Numbered from the stretch's first letter, positions 26,093 through 34,277 are shown. The stretch is DNA of 64,000 bases from Syntrophus sp963665935 (GCA_963665935.1 OY762510.1:496001-560000), one strand, 5' to 3'. Numbers and translations are program-made. The notes: a model not told the origin generated them from the sequence alone.

Positions 26093-26881
26093 TTGGCTAT
26101 GATCAGCTGGAAGGACATTGCCAGGCAAAAGGCCGAATCCTGCAAAAGAAAGTCATAGGGTTAAAGAGCTCAAATTGTCACATCCCACACGAACACTACC
26201 GATAGCGGATCGCAGTATAAGATGCCGACTGTGTACGCCACAGAATTTATTGCCATACCGGCACCGGGAAAGGGGAATCTTACGTTTTCGCATATGTGGC
26301 ACCAAATCGAGACAGCCGCAGCCAGGGCGTTGATCATACTGGGCGTTATACTCTTTTATCCAAAATCAATGGTTCTAAAGAAATTTCTACCTCCCGCTTC
26401 GGTAGATGAAACATACGAAATTCTGCATCCACAAAATTTCAACAATCTTGTCAAACAAAATCGCAAATAACTTCCTCAATAAGAATTGGATCATCAGAAT
26501 AATCAAGATTTCTGTCGCAAATAATCGAATTAAAATATCAATCGTTACAATCACGTTATTTTATTGTATTTACAGTTTTTTACTGGGATATATTGTTGAT
26601 TTTACTAGTATAGAATAATTCAACTTTTAATGATAGAAGGCCAGAAACTAAGAAAATAATATCCACATACCGGGAGATTTTTATCAAAGCTTTTATATGT
26701 AAATTCAATAGCTTTGTGCCTGCCAACTTTATCTCCATCATCCTGTGAAACGAATTTCAACAACAATTGTAGACTCAAAAGCGCAGAGGAAAATAATTCG
26801 AAAAGATTGTTCCCCAGAAGAGGACCGCTTGTAGTGAAGGCGAAAGATAATGTTGTCAAAAAACTAAAACAAGGAGGAACG
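26093..26881. other. AT-rich intergenic stretch without a convincing gene
   Basis: Nearly 800 bases, much more AT-rich than the surroundings between about 26380 and 26700. Short frames exist (for example 26222-26470 and 26406-26618), but none has a ribosome-binding site, codon bias or recognisable motif. The last bases hold the AAGGAGG site at 26871-26877 of the next gene. Confidence 0.5.
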
Positions 26882-27517
26882 ATGATGAAAAAGAAACTCG
26901 TAGCAGAATTGAGTAGGGAAAGACGAATGAAAGTATATTTTGGGATGTTATGCATTCTAATTTTGTTAGTTCTGACGCCATCCGCACATGCTGCATTTGT
27001 TGACGACTTCGAGCACGGCAATCTTTTAGGCTGGCTGGTCAGCGCTACAGGCGGTAACGGCTCGACGGGAGTAGCTTTTTACAATGGCAGCCAAATGGCA
27101 TATGTATCGAACTCATATCGTTATTCTACATCAATTTCCCATGACTTCAGCTATGTAGCAAGTGATTCTATGTCCTTCGATATGGAAGCAGCGGTCCTAA
27201 GTTATCATGAGTATCCGTTTGTTGGTGGTGGCACTACTATATCGTTCCTAAACTTGTTCAATATCAAGCTTGGATCTGTAAGCCTGGTTAATACTAACCA
27301 ACCTTACTCTCTCGGCTCTACAAGTTATTTAATAGATGGTTTGCAACACCATTACAGCGCTTCGATGGCCGACCTCGCTTCCCTTGCAGGATTGGACGCT
27401 AATAATCCTGCCATATCAACTGTCAGCCTTAGTTTTTGGGCTGACTGTTCGACTACTAATTCAAACAATTCGGCCACGGTTTTTTTTGATAACGTCACGA
27501 TCAGCGATGGGGCATAA
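26882..27517 (+). CDS. PEP-CTERM-like exported protein 3, cut before its sorting signal
   Basis: The ATG at 26882 follows AAGGAGG by 4 bases. The 211-residue product has a signal peptide (hydrophobic MLCILILLVLTPSAHA after a basic N-terminus). The beta-rich body FVDDFEHGNLLGWLVSATGG, with SLSFWADCSTTNSNNSATVFFDNVTI near the end, is similar in plan to protein 1. It stops at TAA 27515-27517. The same frame then continues for 28 codons with a textbook VPxPA-type sorting signal (see 27518-27604). Without it the protein would be secreted but not exosortase-sorted. Longer reading from 26714 has no ribosome-binding site. Confidence 0.75.
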   Translation: MMKKKLVAELSRERRMKVYFGMLCILILLVLTPSAHAAFVDDFEHGNLLGWLVSATGGNGSTGVAFYNGSQMAYVSNSYRYSTSISHDFSYVASDSMSFDMEAAVLSYHEYPFVGGGTTISFLNLFNIKLGSVSLVNTNQPYSLGSTSYLIDGLQHHYSASMADLASLAGLDANNPAISTVSLSFWADCSTTNSNNSATVFFDNVTISDGA

Positions 27518-27604
27518 CATGCGCCTGTGCCTGTACCCGCAGCGGTGTGGTTATTCGGGAGTGGCCTGACGGGATTGCTTGGCCTGAGACGCCGCATTAG
27601 TTAG
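27518..27604 (+). other. Orphan in-frame PEP-CTERM (VPxPA) sorting signal
   Basis: Directly after the TAA and in the same frame the sequence encodes APVPVPAAVWLFGSGLTG followed by LLGLRRRIS and a TAG at 27602-27604. This is a complete VPxPA-CTERM signal: motif, hydrophobic helix and basic end. It implies that the upstream gene originally read through, with a single point mutation to TAA. Confidence 0.85.
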
Positions 27605-27678
27605 ATGAAAGCGAGACCAGTAAGAATTCACATCACTTTTTTCAGAAATCAGAAAAACCCTATGGCGTGATGAACCAT

Positions 27679-27765
27679 AAAAAAGAAAGGGGCGGCCTTT
27701 CCCCTTTCAGCGATGGGAAAGGCCGCCCCTTTCTGATGAATCTACAGCAATTACGTTGAAGAATG
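27679..27765. repeat. 87-bp palindromic repeat, copy 2, serving as terminator of acyl-CoA synthetase 2
   Basis: Identical to 23143-23229 except for one base. The 20-bp arms are at 27684-27703 and 27715-27734. On the minus strand the stem runs into a T tract (A run at 27679-27683), five bases past the stop region of the acyl-CoA synthetase. It can therefore terminate that transcript. The CCATCGCTGAA flank present at copy 1 is missing here. Confidence 0.9.
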
Positions 27766-27769
27766 TAGC

Positions 27770-29848
27770 TTACAGATGGATCACTGCATCCACAACCACG
27801 GAGCCCGCGTCGGTGGCTAGGACCGGATTGAGGTCCATTTCCTGAATGGCGGGCAGATCCGTCACCAGCTGGGATACCCGCTGGATGATTTCGATGATGG
27901 CCTCACGATTGATGGCCTTGTCACCCCTCACCTCTCCCAGAAGAGGGGCGGCCTTGAGGGAGGAGAGCATGGATTCCGCTTCGGTCGAAGTCACCGGGGC
28001 CAGTTTGAAATTGATGTCCTTGAATATGTCCACGTAGACGCCGCCCAGTCCGGCCATAACGAGATGACCCGCGTCATCGTCCGCCTTGGACCCGACGATG
28101 ATTTCCTTCCCGCCGGGCAGATACCGCTGAACAAGGAATTTGAGATCATGGCCGGAAAGATTTGCGGCCATCTTCTGCGCCTCTTCCCGAACCGCCTGTT
28201 CATCGGCCAGGTTAAGGACAACACCGCCCAGATCCGTCTTGTGGGTAATCGTCTGTGCATCCGCCTTTAAAGCCACGGGAAAGCCGATTTCCGTGGCATG
28301 CCGGGCGGCTTCGTCCGGGCTGCCCGCCGTTCGCCAGGGGGCGACGGGAATTCCGTATGCGGAGAGGACGCCATAAACCTCATCGGCGTTGAGGAGTTTC
28401 CGTTCCGAGGCGCCGACCCCTTCAAGGATCGTCTCGGCCTTCTGCCGGTCCACATCGGTAAAGGTCTTGACCTGACTTTCCTTTCGGTTGCGGATCTCTC
28501 CGTATTTCGTCAGAGCGGCCAAGGCCTGCCCGCAGGTGCTCGGAAAATCGTAGCAGACGACCTCACCCTCGGTCAGAATGCGGAGCGTCTCCTGCCATTG
28601 CCCCTTGTCGGTCATGAAGTTGCAGATGATGGGCTTCCGTTTCTGCCGGTTGACTTCCACGATTTCCTGGGCGATTTCGTTGGTATTGACGAAGGGGGGC
28701 GTGACGAAGTGGATGAGGATGCTGTCGATCCCGTCATCGTCCATTAGCGTGTCGAGGGTGATCCGGAAATGCTTGCCGGTGCCCGTGGCAAGGACATCCA
28801 CGGGATTGCGGATGGAGGCCTCGGGAAAGAGGGATTCCTTTAGAATTGCCTGTGCTTTATCCGACAGGGTCGGAATGGTCAGGCCGTTCTGAACCAGCAC
28901 ATCGGTGGCAATCACCGCGGGTCCGCCGGTATTACAGATCATGCCCACCCGGCCGCCACGCGGAACAGGCTGGGAGGCAAAGACGGCAGCGGCCTGGCAG
29001 AGCTTCTCCTCGTCGTCGAAAACGATCATCCCCGCTTTTTCAAAGATGAGATCCGCACTGAGATCCTCTTTGGCAAGACCGCCCGTGTGCGAAGCAGCCG
29101 CCTTGGCCCCTTCCATCGTCCGGCCGGCCTTCATGACCAGAATCGGTTTTTTGGCGGCAACCTCCCGGGCGACCCGCAGGAACTCTTTCGGATCGCGGAT
29201 TCCCTCGACATAGAGGAGGATGACGCGTGTTTTCTCATCGTTGCCATAGTATTCCAGAAGTTCCGGAATGGAGATATCGCAGGCATTTCCATTGGTCGCA
29301 TACAACCGGGTTCCGATTCCCATGTCGAAAATGGCCTGGTGAAGCAATGAGGCCATCCCGCCGCTCAGGCTGAGAATCGAAACATGTCCAGGCTTCGGGA
29401 AGGTGAAGGTGAAATTGCAGTAGGCCTTCACTGCCGGATCGGTATTGATAACCCCCTGGCAGTTGGGCCCGAAGATCCGCATGCCGTACTTCTTGGCCCG
29501 GGCCATGCAATCCGCCTCGATGGCCGCGCCGACGGGACCGATCTCGGAAAATCCGCCGCCGTTCATAATCAGGTATTTAACATTCTTCTTCCCGCAATCA
29601 TCGATTGCCTGCGGCACATGGCGGGCCGCGATGGCCACGTGGACCACGTCGACATCCGTGGGAACGTCAAGGATCGAGGTATAGGTTTTCTGCCCATAAA
29701 GGGCATCCACCTTGGCATTGATGGGATAAATGGCCCCCGTGTAGCCGTATTCCACGAGATTCTTCACGACGCGGTTTCCGATATTGAATTCTCTTTCCGA
29801 AGCGCCCAGGACAGCAACCGATTTTGGATTGAACAATGCATCAAACAT
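27770..29848 (-). CDS. Fused ADP-forming acyl-CoA synthetase 2, behind a Phe-type attenuator
   Basis: A 692-residue enzyme of the NDP-forming acyl-CoA synthetase family. The N-terminal CoA-binding domain has FNPKSVAVLGASEREFNIGN. The phospho-His is in AASHTGGLA at about residue 256. The C-terminal ATP-grasp part has GFPVALKADAQTITHKTDLGGV, VMAGLGGVYVDIFKDINF and IQEMDLNPVLA. A GGGAGGAG site precedes the ATG. It differs enough from paralogue 1 to have another substrate. The 600-base leader contains a Phe-rich leader peptide and terminator, so expression probably responds to charged tRNA-Phe. That favours an aryl acid such as phenylacetate as substrate, possibly for phenylalanine synthesis by reductive carboxylation. 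The substrate is inference only. A decayed copy of part of this gene is at 24149-24473. Confidence 0.85.
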   Translation of the reverse strand: MFDALFNPKSVAVLGASEREFNIGNRVVKNLVEYGYTGAIYPINAKVDALYGQKTYTSILDVPTDVDVVHVAIAARHVPQAIDDCGKKNVKYLIMNGGGFSEIGPVGAAIEADCMARAKKYGMRIFGPNCQGVINTDPAVKAYCNFTFTFPKPGHVSILSLSGGMASLLHQAIFDMGIGTRLYATNGNACDISIPELLEYYGNDEKTRVILLYVEGIRDPKEFLRVAREVAAKKPILVMKAGRTMEGAKAAASHTGGLAKEDLSADLIFEKAGMIVFDDEEKLCQAAAVFASQPVPRGGRVGMICNTGGPAVIATDVLVQNGLTIPTLSDKAQAILKESLFPEASIRNPVDVLATGTGKHFRITLDTLMDDDGIDSILIHFVTPPFVNTNEIAQEIVEVNRQKRKPIICNFMTDKGQWQETLRILTEGEVVCYDFPSTCGQALAALTKYGEIRNRKESQVKTFTDVDRQKAETILEGVGASERKLLNADEVYGVLSAYGIPVAPWRTAGSPDEAARHATEIGFPVALKADAQTITHKTDLGGVVLNLADEQAVREEAQKMAANLSGHDLKFLVQRYLPGGKEIIVGSKADDDAGHLVMAGLGGVYVDIFKDINFKLAPVTSTEAESMLSSLKAAPLLGEVRGDKAINREAIIEIIQRVSQLVTDLPAIQEMDLNPVLATDAGSVVVDAVIHL

Positions 29849-30009
29849 CTTTTCTCCTCCCTTTGACCTCCCTTAGATTCGCCGATCTTTCTCCGTCTTG
29901 TTTTTAAAGGTCTGAGCCCCTGGTTTCACAAAGAAGATCTGCCGCGGAGATTTGACTGGAATCGACATGTTTCCCCGGGTGAAACCTTGATCTGGACCTG
30001 GATTTTTTC

Positions 30010-30040
30010 AAAAAAAAACCGCGGGGTTTGCTGCCCGCGG
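30010..30040 (-). terminator. Attenuator terminator of acyl-CoA synthetase 2
   Basis: On the minus strand a 7-bp all-GC stem (CCGCGGG with CCCGCGG, 30040-30034 and 30025-30019) with an 8-base loop runs into nine T residues (30018-30010). It is 27 bases after the stop of the leader peptide and about 160 bases before the ATG of the synthetase. A strong terminator between promoter and gene only makes sense if it is conditional. Confidence 0.85.
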
Positions 30041-30066
30041 CTTCTTAGTTCGGTTCTTTAAACCAA

Positions 30067-30162
30067 TCAGCTCGGGGCCGGAAAATCCCCTCTGCTAAAA
30101 AAGCTAAAGCTGAAGAAGCTGAAGAAACTGAAGAAAAAGAGTATGGATTTTGTGTGTTTCAC
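30067..30162 (-). CDS. Phe-rich leader peptide (pheL type)
   Basis: A GTG-started frame of 31 codons. It begins VKHTKSIL (E. coli PheL begins MKHIPFFF), then has the core FFFSFFSFFSFSFF, and ends RGDFPAPS and TGA. Eleven of 31 residues are phenylalanine and ten of them lie within 14 codons. An AGAGGT site lies upstream with normal spacing. Together with the terminator right after it this is the textbook layout of transcription attenuation by ribosome stalling at Phe codons. The frame is too short for ordinary gene finding. Serine codons also alternate, so a Ser effect cannot be excluded. Confidence 0.82.
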   Translation of the reverse strand: MKHTKSILFFFSFFSFFSFSFFSRGDFPAPS

Positions 30163-30186
30163 AGCGTAACCTCTATTGATCGGGCT

Positions 30187-30214
30187 CTTTTATCATTTCC
30201 TCCTGCCATGTCAA
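30187..30214 (-). promoter_or_regulatory. Putative promoter of the attenuator transcript
   Basis: On the minus strand TTGACA (30214-30209) and TAAAAG (30192-30187) are 16 bases apart, about 25 bases before the leader peptide start. The -35 is perfect and the -10 is weak. Confidence 0.5.
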
Positions 30215-30317
30215 GAAAAACCTCATTATGATATGGCTAATATTCAGCAAGAGGTCACTCTTTAAGAAGAGCATTTAAAGGGCATCATTATGCAGCCGCA
30301 CAACAGGGTCTGAATTC

Positions 30318-30346
30318 TTGACAGAAGCCCCAGTCAATACTAAAAT
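30318..30346 (+). promoter_or_regulatory. Sigma-70 promoter of the sigma-54 activator gene
   Basis: TTGACA (30318-30323), 17 bases, TAAAAT (30341-30346). It points right, 116 bases before the activator gene, and its transcript would begin with the structured leader at 30359-30420. Confidence 0.65.
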
Positions 30347-30358
30347 AAAGAAATGCGA

Positions 30359-30420
30359 GGCATCGCTGGTTGCGATGCCGGCCAAGGGCAGGAGCCGTGG
30401 GTTAAAGAAGCCCCATGGCT
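30359..30420 (+). ncRNA. Structured 5' leader of the activator gene, class unknown
   Basis: Two hairpins follow the promoter. The first is GGCATCGC/GCGATGCC (30359-30366 with 30372-30379). The second is AGCCGTGGG/CCCATGGCT (30393-30401 with 30412-30420, one G-U pair). A purine-rich joining segment AAGGGCAGG lies between them. The layout suggests a cis-regulatory RNA. It does not match any riboswitch consensus I can recall; likeness to GEMM-type aptamers is superficial. Confidence 0.45.
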
Positions 30421-30461
30421 GAGGTTTTCCGTAATTTCAGGAAGGTTCAAGAAAGTATTTC

Positions 30462-32246
30462 ATGATTCATTTACCCAATATATCCTACTGGAATAATGAA
30501 ACCGTAAAAATCGAAAAACTGGCGCCTCTTGTCCTTGAGCGCATAAAAGAGGGAATCCTTGCCGTCGACCGCGAGGGGATTGTCATTGCGTGCAATACTG
30601 CCGCGCAAAAGATGCTGGGAGTCGACGGGCAGGTCATTGGAACACCTCTGCAGTCCATACCGGAAGCCGCTGAGTTGTCGGCTTTTCTGGATTCGCAGGA
30701 TAATGCCCAGGACCAGCGGCTCACCTGCCACAACAGGACCTTTGCTGTAGATTCCTTCTCCGGATTAGGAAGCGATTTTGCGGACGGAACGCTGTTCCTG
30801 TTACGGGATGTGACGGAACTGGACAAGATCAAGGCGGAATTGAAATCTCAAGAGAAATTGAACCAGGAATTGGAAGACATTATCGCCTCATCCTATGATG
30901 GAATCCTCATCACCGATGGGGAGGGCAATGTTCTGAAAATTAATGACGCCCTGTTGCGGATCACCGAACTTAACGAGGAACATTTTCTCGGGCACAAGAT
31001 GGAATCCCTCCATGAGAACGGCCATTTTGTTTTTCAGTCCATTGAAAGCCTGGCACGGAAGAGGAAAAAGATTGTAACCGGCATTCAGAAAGTTCGAACC
31101 GGAAAGGAGGTCATGGTCACCGCGACCCCCGTGTTTGATGAAGCAGGCAACATTCTACGATTGGTGACCAATGCCAGAGACATGTCCGAGATTCTCTCTT
31201 TGCAGGAACAGCTTGCCCAATCACGGGAATTGAGCAACCGCCTGCAGACAGAGGTCAATCGTATGCTTGAGGACGAGTGGCGTTCCAACGGAATGATCAC
31301 CGCCAATCCAGCCATGGTTGAGATTCTCGAATTGTCCAGAAGGGTTGCCGGCAGCGAGGCGACCGTTCTAATTCAGGGAGAATCGGGCGTCGGCAAAGAG
31401 GTGCTTGCCAAATTGATCCACCTCTGGAGCAAACGGCAGGGGGCATTCATCAAGGTCAATTGCGGCGCAATCCCGCAACACCTCCTGGAATCCGAACTCT
31501 TTGGCTACAATCGGGGCGCCTTTACCGGGGCAAATAAGGAAGGCAAACCCGGAATCTGTGAACTGGCTGCGGACGGCACGCTTTTCCTCGATGAAATCGA
31601 AGATCTGCCCCTGGACCTCCAGGTCAAATTTCTCCAGGTCATCCAGGATCGGGCCTTTATCCGGCTGGGAGGAACGAAAGTCATCAAGGTGAACGTCCGT
31701 CTGATTGCGGCCAGCAATAGGGAATTGAGCAGACTGGTTGCAGAACGGAAGTTCCGGGAAGATCTGTTTTACCGCCTGAACGTCGTACCGATCACCCTCC
31801 CCCCCCTTCGGGAGCGGGAAGAGGACATCCCCTTGCTGGTGGATTATTTTCTGAACCGATACAACGATAAATATGGCGGCGAAAAATTCCTGGCCCCCGC
31901 TTTGCTGCAGAAGTTTCGAAATTACAACTGGCCGGGCAATATCCGGGAATTGAAAAACATGATCGAGCGGCTGGTTGTGACCTGCCCGGGAAACCTGATT
32001 GACGCCGATTTTCTTGAAATCTGGCAGAATAATCCCTCGCAGACACCAGCCTGTGAACCAACCGAATCCGGGAAAGACGCACCGGAGGAAGTCTTTTCAA
32101 CCCTCAAAGAAGTCATGGAAAGCGTCGAAAAAGACATGCTATCCAAGGCACTGAAAAATTTCAGGAATTCTCGTCAGATCGGCCGGATGCTGGGGATATC
32201 CCACACGGCGGTTCTGAAAAAAATAAAAAAATATTCCCTCCAGTGA
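30462..32246 (+). CDS. PAS-PAS-sigma54 transcriptional activator with TyrR-like DNA-binding end
   Basis: A 594-residue bacterial enhancer-binding protein. There are two PAS domains (about 20-120 and 140-245; ILAVDREGIVIACN and GILITDGEGNVLKIND). The AAA+ domain at about 275-510 has Walker A GESGVGKE, the intact sigma-54 contact loop GAFTGA and Walker B GTLFLDEIEDLP. The C-terminal helix-turn-helix is IGRMLGISHTAVLKKIKKY, which resembles TyrR/PhhR more than NtrC. There is no receiver domain, so a small ligand is probably sensed by PAS. Benzoate-CoA ligase 1 follows with a -24/-12 promoter and two palindromic upstream sites, and is the obvious target. Divergent from the Phe-attenuated acyl-CoA synthetase. 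Confidence 0.9.
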   Translation: MIHLPNISYWNNETVKIEKLAPLVLERIKEGILAVDREGIVIACNTAAQKMLGVDGQVIGTPLQSIPEAAELSAFLDSQDNAQDQRLTCHNRTFAVDSFSGLGSDFADGTLFLLRDVTELDKIKAELKSQEKLNQELEDIIASSYDGILITDGEGNVLKINDALLRITELNEEHFLGHKMESLHENGHFVFQSIESLARKRKKIVTGIQKVRTGKEVMVTATPVFDEAGNILRLVTNARDMSEILSLQEQLAQSRELSNRLQTEVNRMLEDEWRSNGMITANPAMVEILELSRRVAGSEATVLIQGESGVGKEVLAKLIHLWSKRQGAFIKVNCGAIPQHLLESELFGYNRGAFTGANKEGKPGICELAADGTLFLDEIEDLPLDLQVKFLQVIQDRAFIRLGGTKVIKVNVRLIAASNRELSRLVAERKFREDLFYRLNVVPITLPPLREREEDIPLLVDYFLNRYNDKYGGEKFLAPALLQKFRNYNWPGNIRELKNMIERLVVTCPGNLIDADFLEIWQNNPSQTPACEPTESGKDAPEEVFSTLKEVMESVEKDMLSKALKNFRNSRQIGRMLGISHTAVLKKIKKYSLQ

Positions 32247-32285
32247 CTCCCCTTTCGGAACGGCCGGTGGAAGCAAAAGATTCCA

Positions 32286-32339
32286 TTGGAAACTTATACT
32301 TCCGGGCGTTCGCCCCAATTTGGAAACCTACATTTCCAA
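32286..32339 (+). promoter_or_regulatory. Two palindromic activator-binding sites (UAS)
   Basis: 32320-32339 is the perfect palindrome TTGGAAA-N6-TTTCCAA. 32286-32305 is a diverged version, TTGGAAA-N6-CTTCCGG. Their centres are 34 bases apart and about 300-340 bases upstream of the sigma-54 promoter, a usual enhancer position. TyrR boxes (TGTAAA-N6-TTTACA) have the same arm and spacer length, which fits the TyrR-like end of the activator encoded just upstream. Confidence 0.7.
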
Positions 32340-32625
32340 CCTCATTTCCCCCTATTGAAGACCTTAGTGATATAATTTAATCTTTTCCCTGCTTTGCAGC
32401 AAATGCCCGCTCAATAGATCTTCCAGGCAAATCTTTCGCTGATCTGGTGTCCATTTTTATCCACATCCGCCGGGCAGACCCTCGCTGCATCATTTCCCAA
32501 TTACAGCTGATCAGCCTTAATCCCCTTTTTTTATTACACTATTGGTGAGGGCTTTTTTTCGCCCCTTTTGAATCTCATGCTCATCGATGCTCCATTCATG
32601 GCGGCATCCGGACTTTTGAACGTTC

Positions 32626-32640
32626 TGGCAGCATTATTGC
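32626..32640 (+). promoter_or_regulatory. Sigma-54 (-24/-12) promoter of benzoate-CoA ligase 1
   Basis: TGGCAGCATTATTGC matches TGGCAC-N5-TTGC with exact spacing between GG and GC. It is 62 bases before the ATG at 32703 and follows the gene of a sigma-54 activator and its palindromic sites. Confidence 0.8.
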
Positions 32641-32666
32641 TCTAGCGTCAAGCTGTCGTTAAAGTG

Positions 32667-32680
32667 ATTACATTGTAACT
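32667..32680 (+). promoter_or_regulatory. Operator-like motif in the leader of benzoate-CoA ligase 1
   Basis: ATTACATTGTAACT contains the palindrome TTACA-T-TGTAA. The same 14 bases with one change occur before the second ligase gene (36224-36211 on the minus strand). Located between the sigma-54 start and the ribosome-binding site, it could be a repressor site. Confidence 0.5.
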
Positions 32681-32702
32681 AACTATAGAACAAGGAGGAA
32701 TC

Positions 32703-34277
32703 ATGGCAAAGTTATACCCGGAAGAATTTTACAATTCAGCAGATTGGTTCGTAGACAGACATGTCCGGGAAGGGCGCGGCGATAACATCTGCGCCTACAC
32801 CGACCAAGGCAACTATACCTATCGCGATATCCAGAAAATGGCCAACAAGATGGCCAACATGTTCAATAAGCTCGATATTCGGATGGGCGACAGAATCATC
32901 ATGATCGTTCTGGACACCCCGTGGTTTTACTCCACTTTCTGGGGCGCGGTAAAGATGGGTGGCGTCCCCGTTCCTTCCAATACCATGCTGACGTCCGACG
33001 ACTACGAATATTACCTGAATGACAGTCAGGCAAGGACACTTGTTGTTTCGAAAAGACTGCTCCCTGTCATTGAGGGCATCAGCGAGCTCCGTTTTCTCCG
33101 CGATGTGATTGTCGTCGACGATGACGGAACATTCAATCCTCCCTACAAGCAGATTTATGCGCAGTCAAAGGAAGAATTTGAGACCGTGTTTACGACAAAG
33201 GACGATATCGCCTTCTGGCTTTACACCTCCGGTACAACCGGCGGCCCGAAGGGCGCCGTCCATTCTCAGTCCGACATGCAATACAGCGCCGATCATTACG
33301 GGAAAGAAATCCTCCAGATCTCGGAAAAGGACATCTGCTACTCGGCGGCTCGCCTCTTTTTTGCTTACGGCATCGGCAATGCCATGTTCTTCCCCATGTC
33401 GGTCGGCGCGGCAACCGTCCTCAACCCCGATCCCCCCACCCCGGCTCATGCTTTCCGGCTGATCAGTTCCTACAAGGCAACCTTGTTCTTCGGCGTCCCG
33501 ACACTTTTCGGGCAGATGCTGGAATACAAAACAAAGCAGGATAAGGAAAGCGGAGCAACACCTGATCCCAAGGCGCCCCATGAACTTTCAACACTACGCG
33601 CCTGTCCGTCCGCCGGCGAAGCCCTCCCCCCCGATCTTTACTACAAGTTCAAGGAACGCTTCGCTGTGGAGATTCTCGATGGACCGGGATCGACGGAAAT
33701 GCTCCATATCTATGTGTCCAATCGAATCGGAGATGTCAGACCAGGCTCCAGCGGAAAGCCGACTCCCGGCTATGAAGTTAAAGTGGTGGATGATGACGGC
33801 AACGAACTGCCTGTCGGTGAGATCGGGACCCTCTGGGCAAAAGGCGCGAGTTCCCTCCGTTATTACTGGAGAAAAAGAGAGAAAACAGCCGGCACGGTCA
33901 GAGGCGAATGGATCAACACCGGCGATAAGTATTACAAGGATGCGGATGGGTACTTCTGGCCGTCCGGCCGGGCCGACGATATGCTGAAGGTCGGCGGGAT
34001 CTGGGTGTCTCCGCTGGAAGTGGAAAACTGTATGCGCGAACATGCCGCCGTTCTGGAATGCGCGGTGATTGGAGCGGAAGACGACAAGAACCTGGTAAAA
34101 CCGAAGGCCTTCGTGGTCCTCAAATCAGGGTTCGCACCCTCGGAGGAACTCGAGAAGGAACTGAAGACATGGGTCCTCGATCGCCTTGCCAAATTCAAAT
34201 ATCCCCGCTGGATCGTCTTCATGGATGAGCTTCCCAAGACGGCAACCGGCAAGATTCAGCGATTCAAGCTTCGTTAA
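32703..34277 (+). CDS. bamY: Benzoate-CoA ligase (AMP-forming) 1
   Basis: An adenylate-forming ligase that activates benzoate to benzoyl-CoA with ATP, the entry step of anaerobic aromatic degradation. The 524 residues carry YTSGTTGGPKG (174-184), LDGPGSTEMLHIY and the C-terminal TGDKYYKDADGYFWPSGRAD, with the catalytic lysine in PKTATGKIQRFKLR. The family assignment is based on overall likeness to benzoate/hydroxybenzoate-CoA ligases; related aryl or cyclic acids (cyclohexane carboxylate) may also be used. RBS AAGGAGG. It is controlled by a sigma-54 promoter, unlike its twin. The twin gene at 34629 is convergent and about four fifths identical in protein by eye. Confidence 0.87.
   Translation: MAKLYPEEFYNSADWFVDRHVREGRGDNICAYTDQGNYTYRDIQKMANKMANMFNKLDIRMGDRIIMIVLDTPWFYSTFWGAVKMGGVPVPSNTMLTSDDYEYYLNDSQARTLVVSKRLLPVIEGISELRFLRDVIVVDDDGTFNPPYKQIYAQSKEEFETVFTTKDDIAFWLYTSGTTGGPKGAVHSQSDMQYSADHYGKEILQISEKDICYSAARLFFAYGIGNAMFFPMSVGAATVLNPDPPTPAHAFRLISSYKATLFFGVPTLFGQMLEYKTKQDKESGATPDPKAPHELSTLRACPSAGEALPPDLYYKFKERFAVEILDGPGSTEMLHIYVSNRIGDVRPGSSGKPTPGYEVKVVDDDGNELPVGEIGTLWAKGASSLRYYWRKREKTAGTVRGEWINTGDKYYKDADGYFWPSGRADDMLKVGGIWVSPLEVENCMREHAAVLECAVIGAEDDKNLVKPKAFVVLKSGFAPSEELEKELKTWVLDRLAKFKYPRWIVFMDELPKTATGKIQRFKLR

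Noticed and set aside
26222..26618. Two small + strand frames in AT-rich DNA
   Set aside because: No ribosome-binding site, no recognisable domain and overlapping each other; probably chance.
30350..30435. GEMM-type (cyclic di-GMP) riboswitch before the activator gene
   Set aside because: The second half has faint likeness, but the conserved GCAAAGCC-type core and tetraloop receptor are missing.
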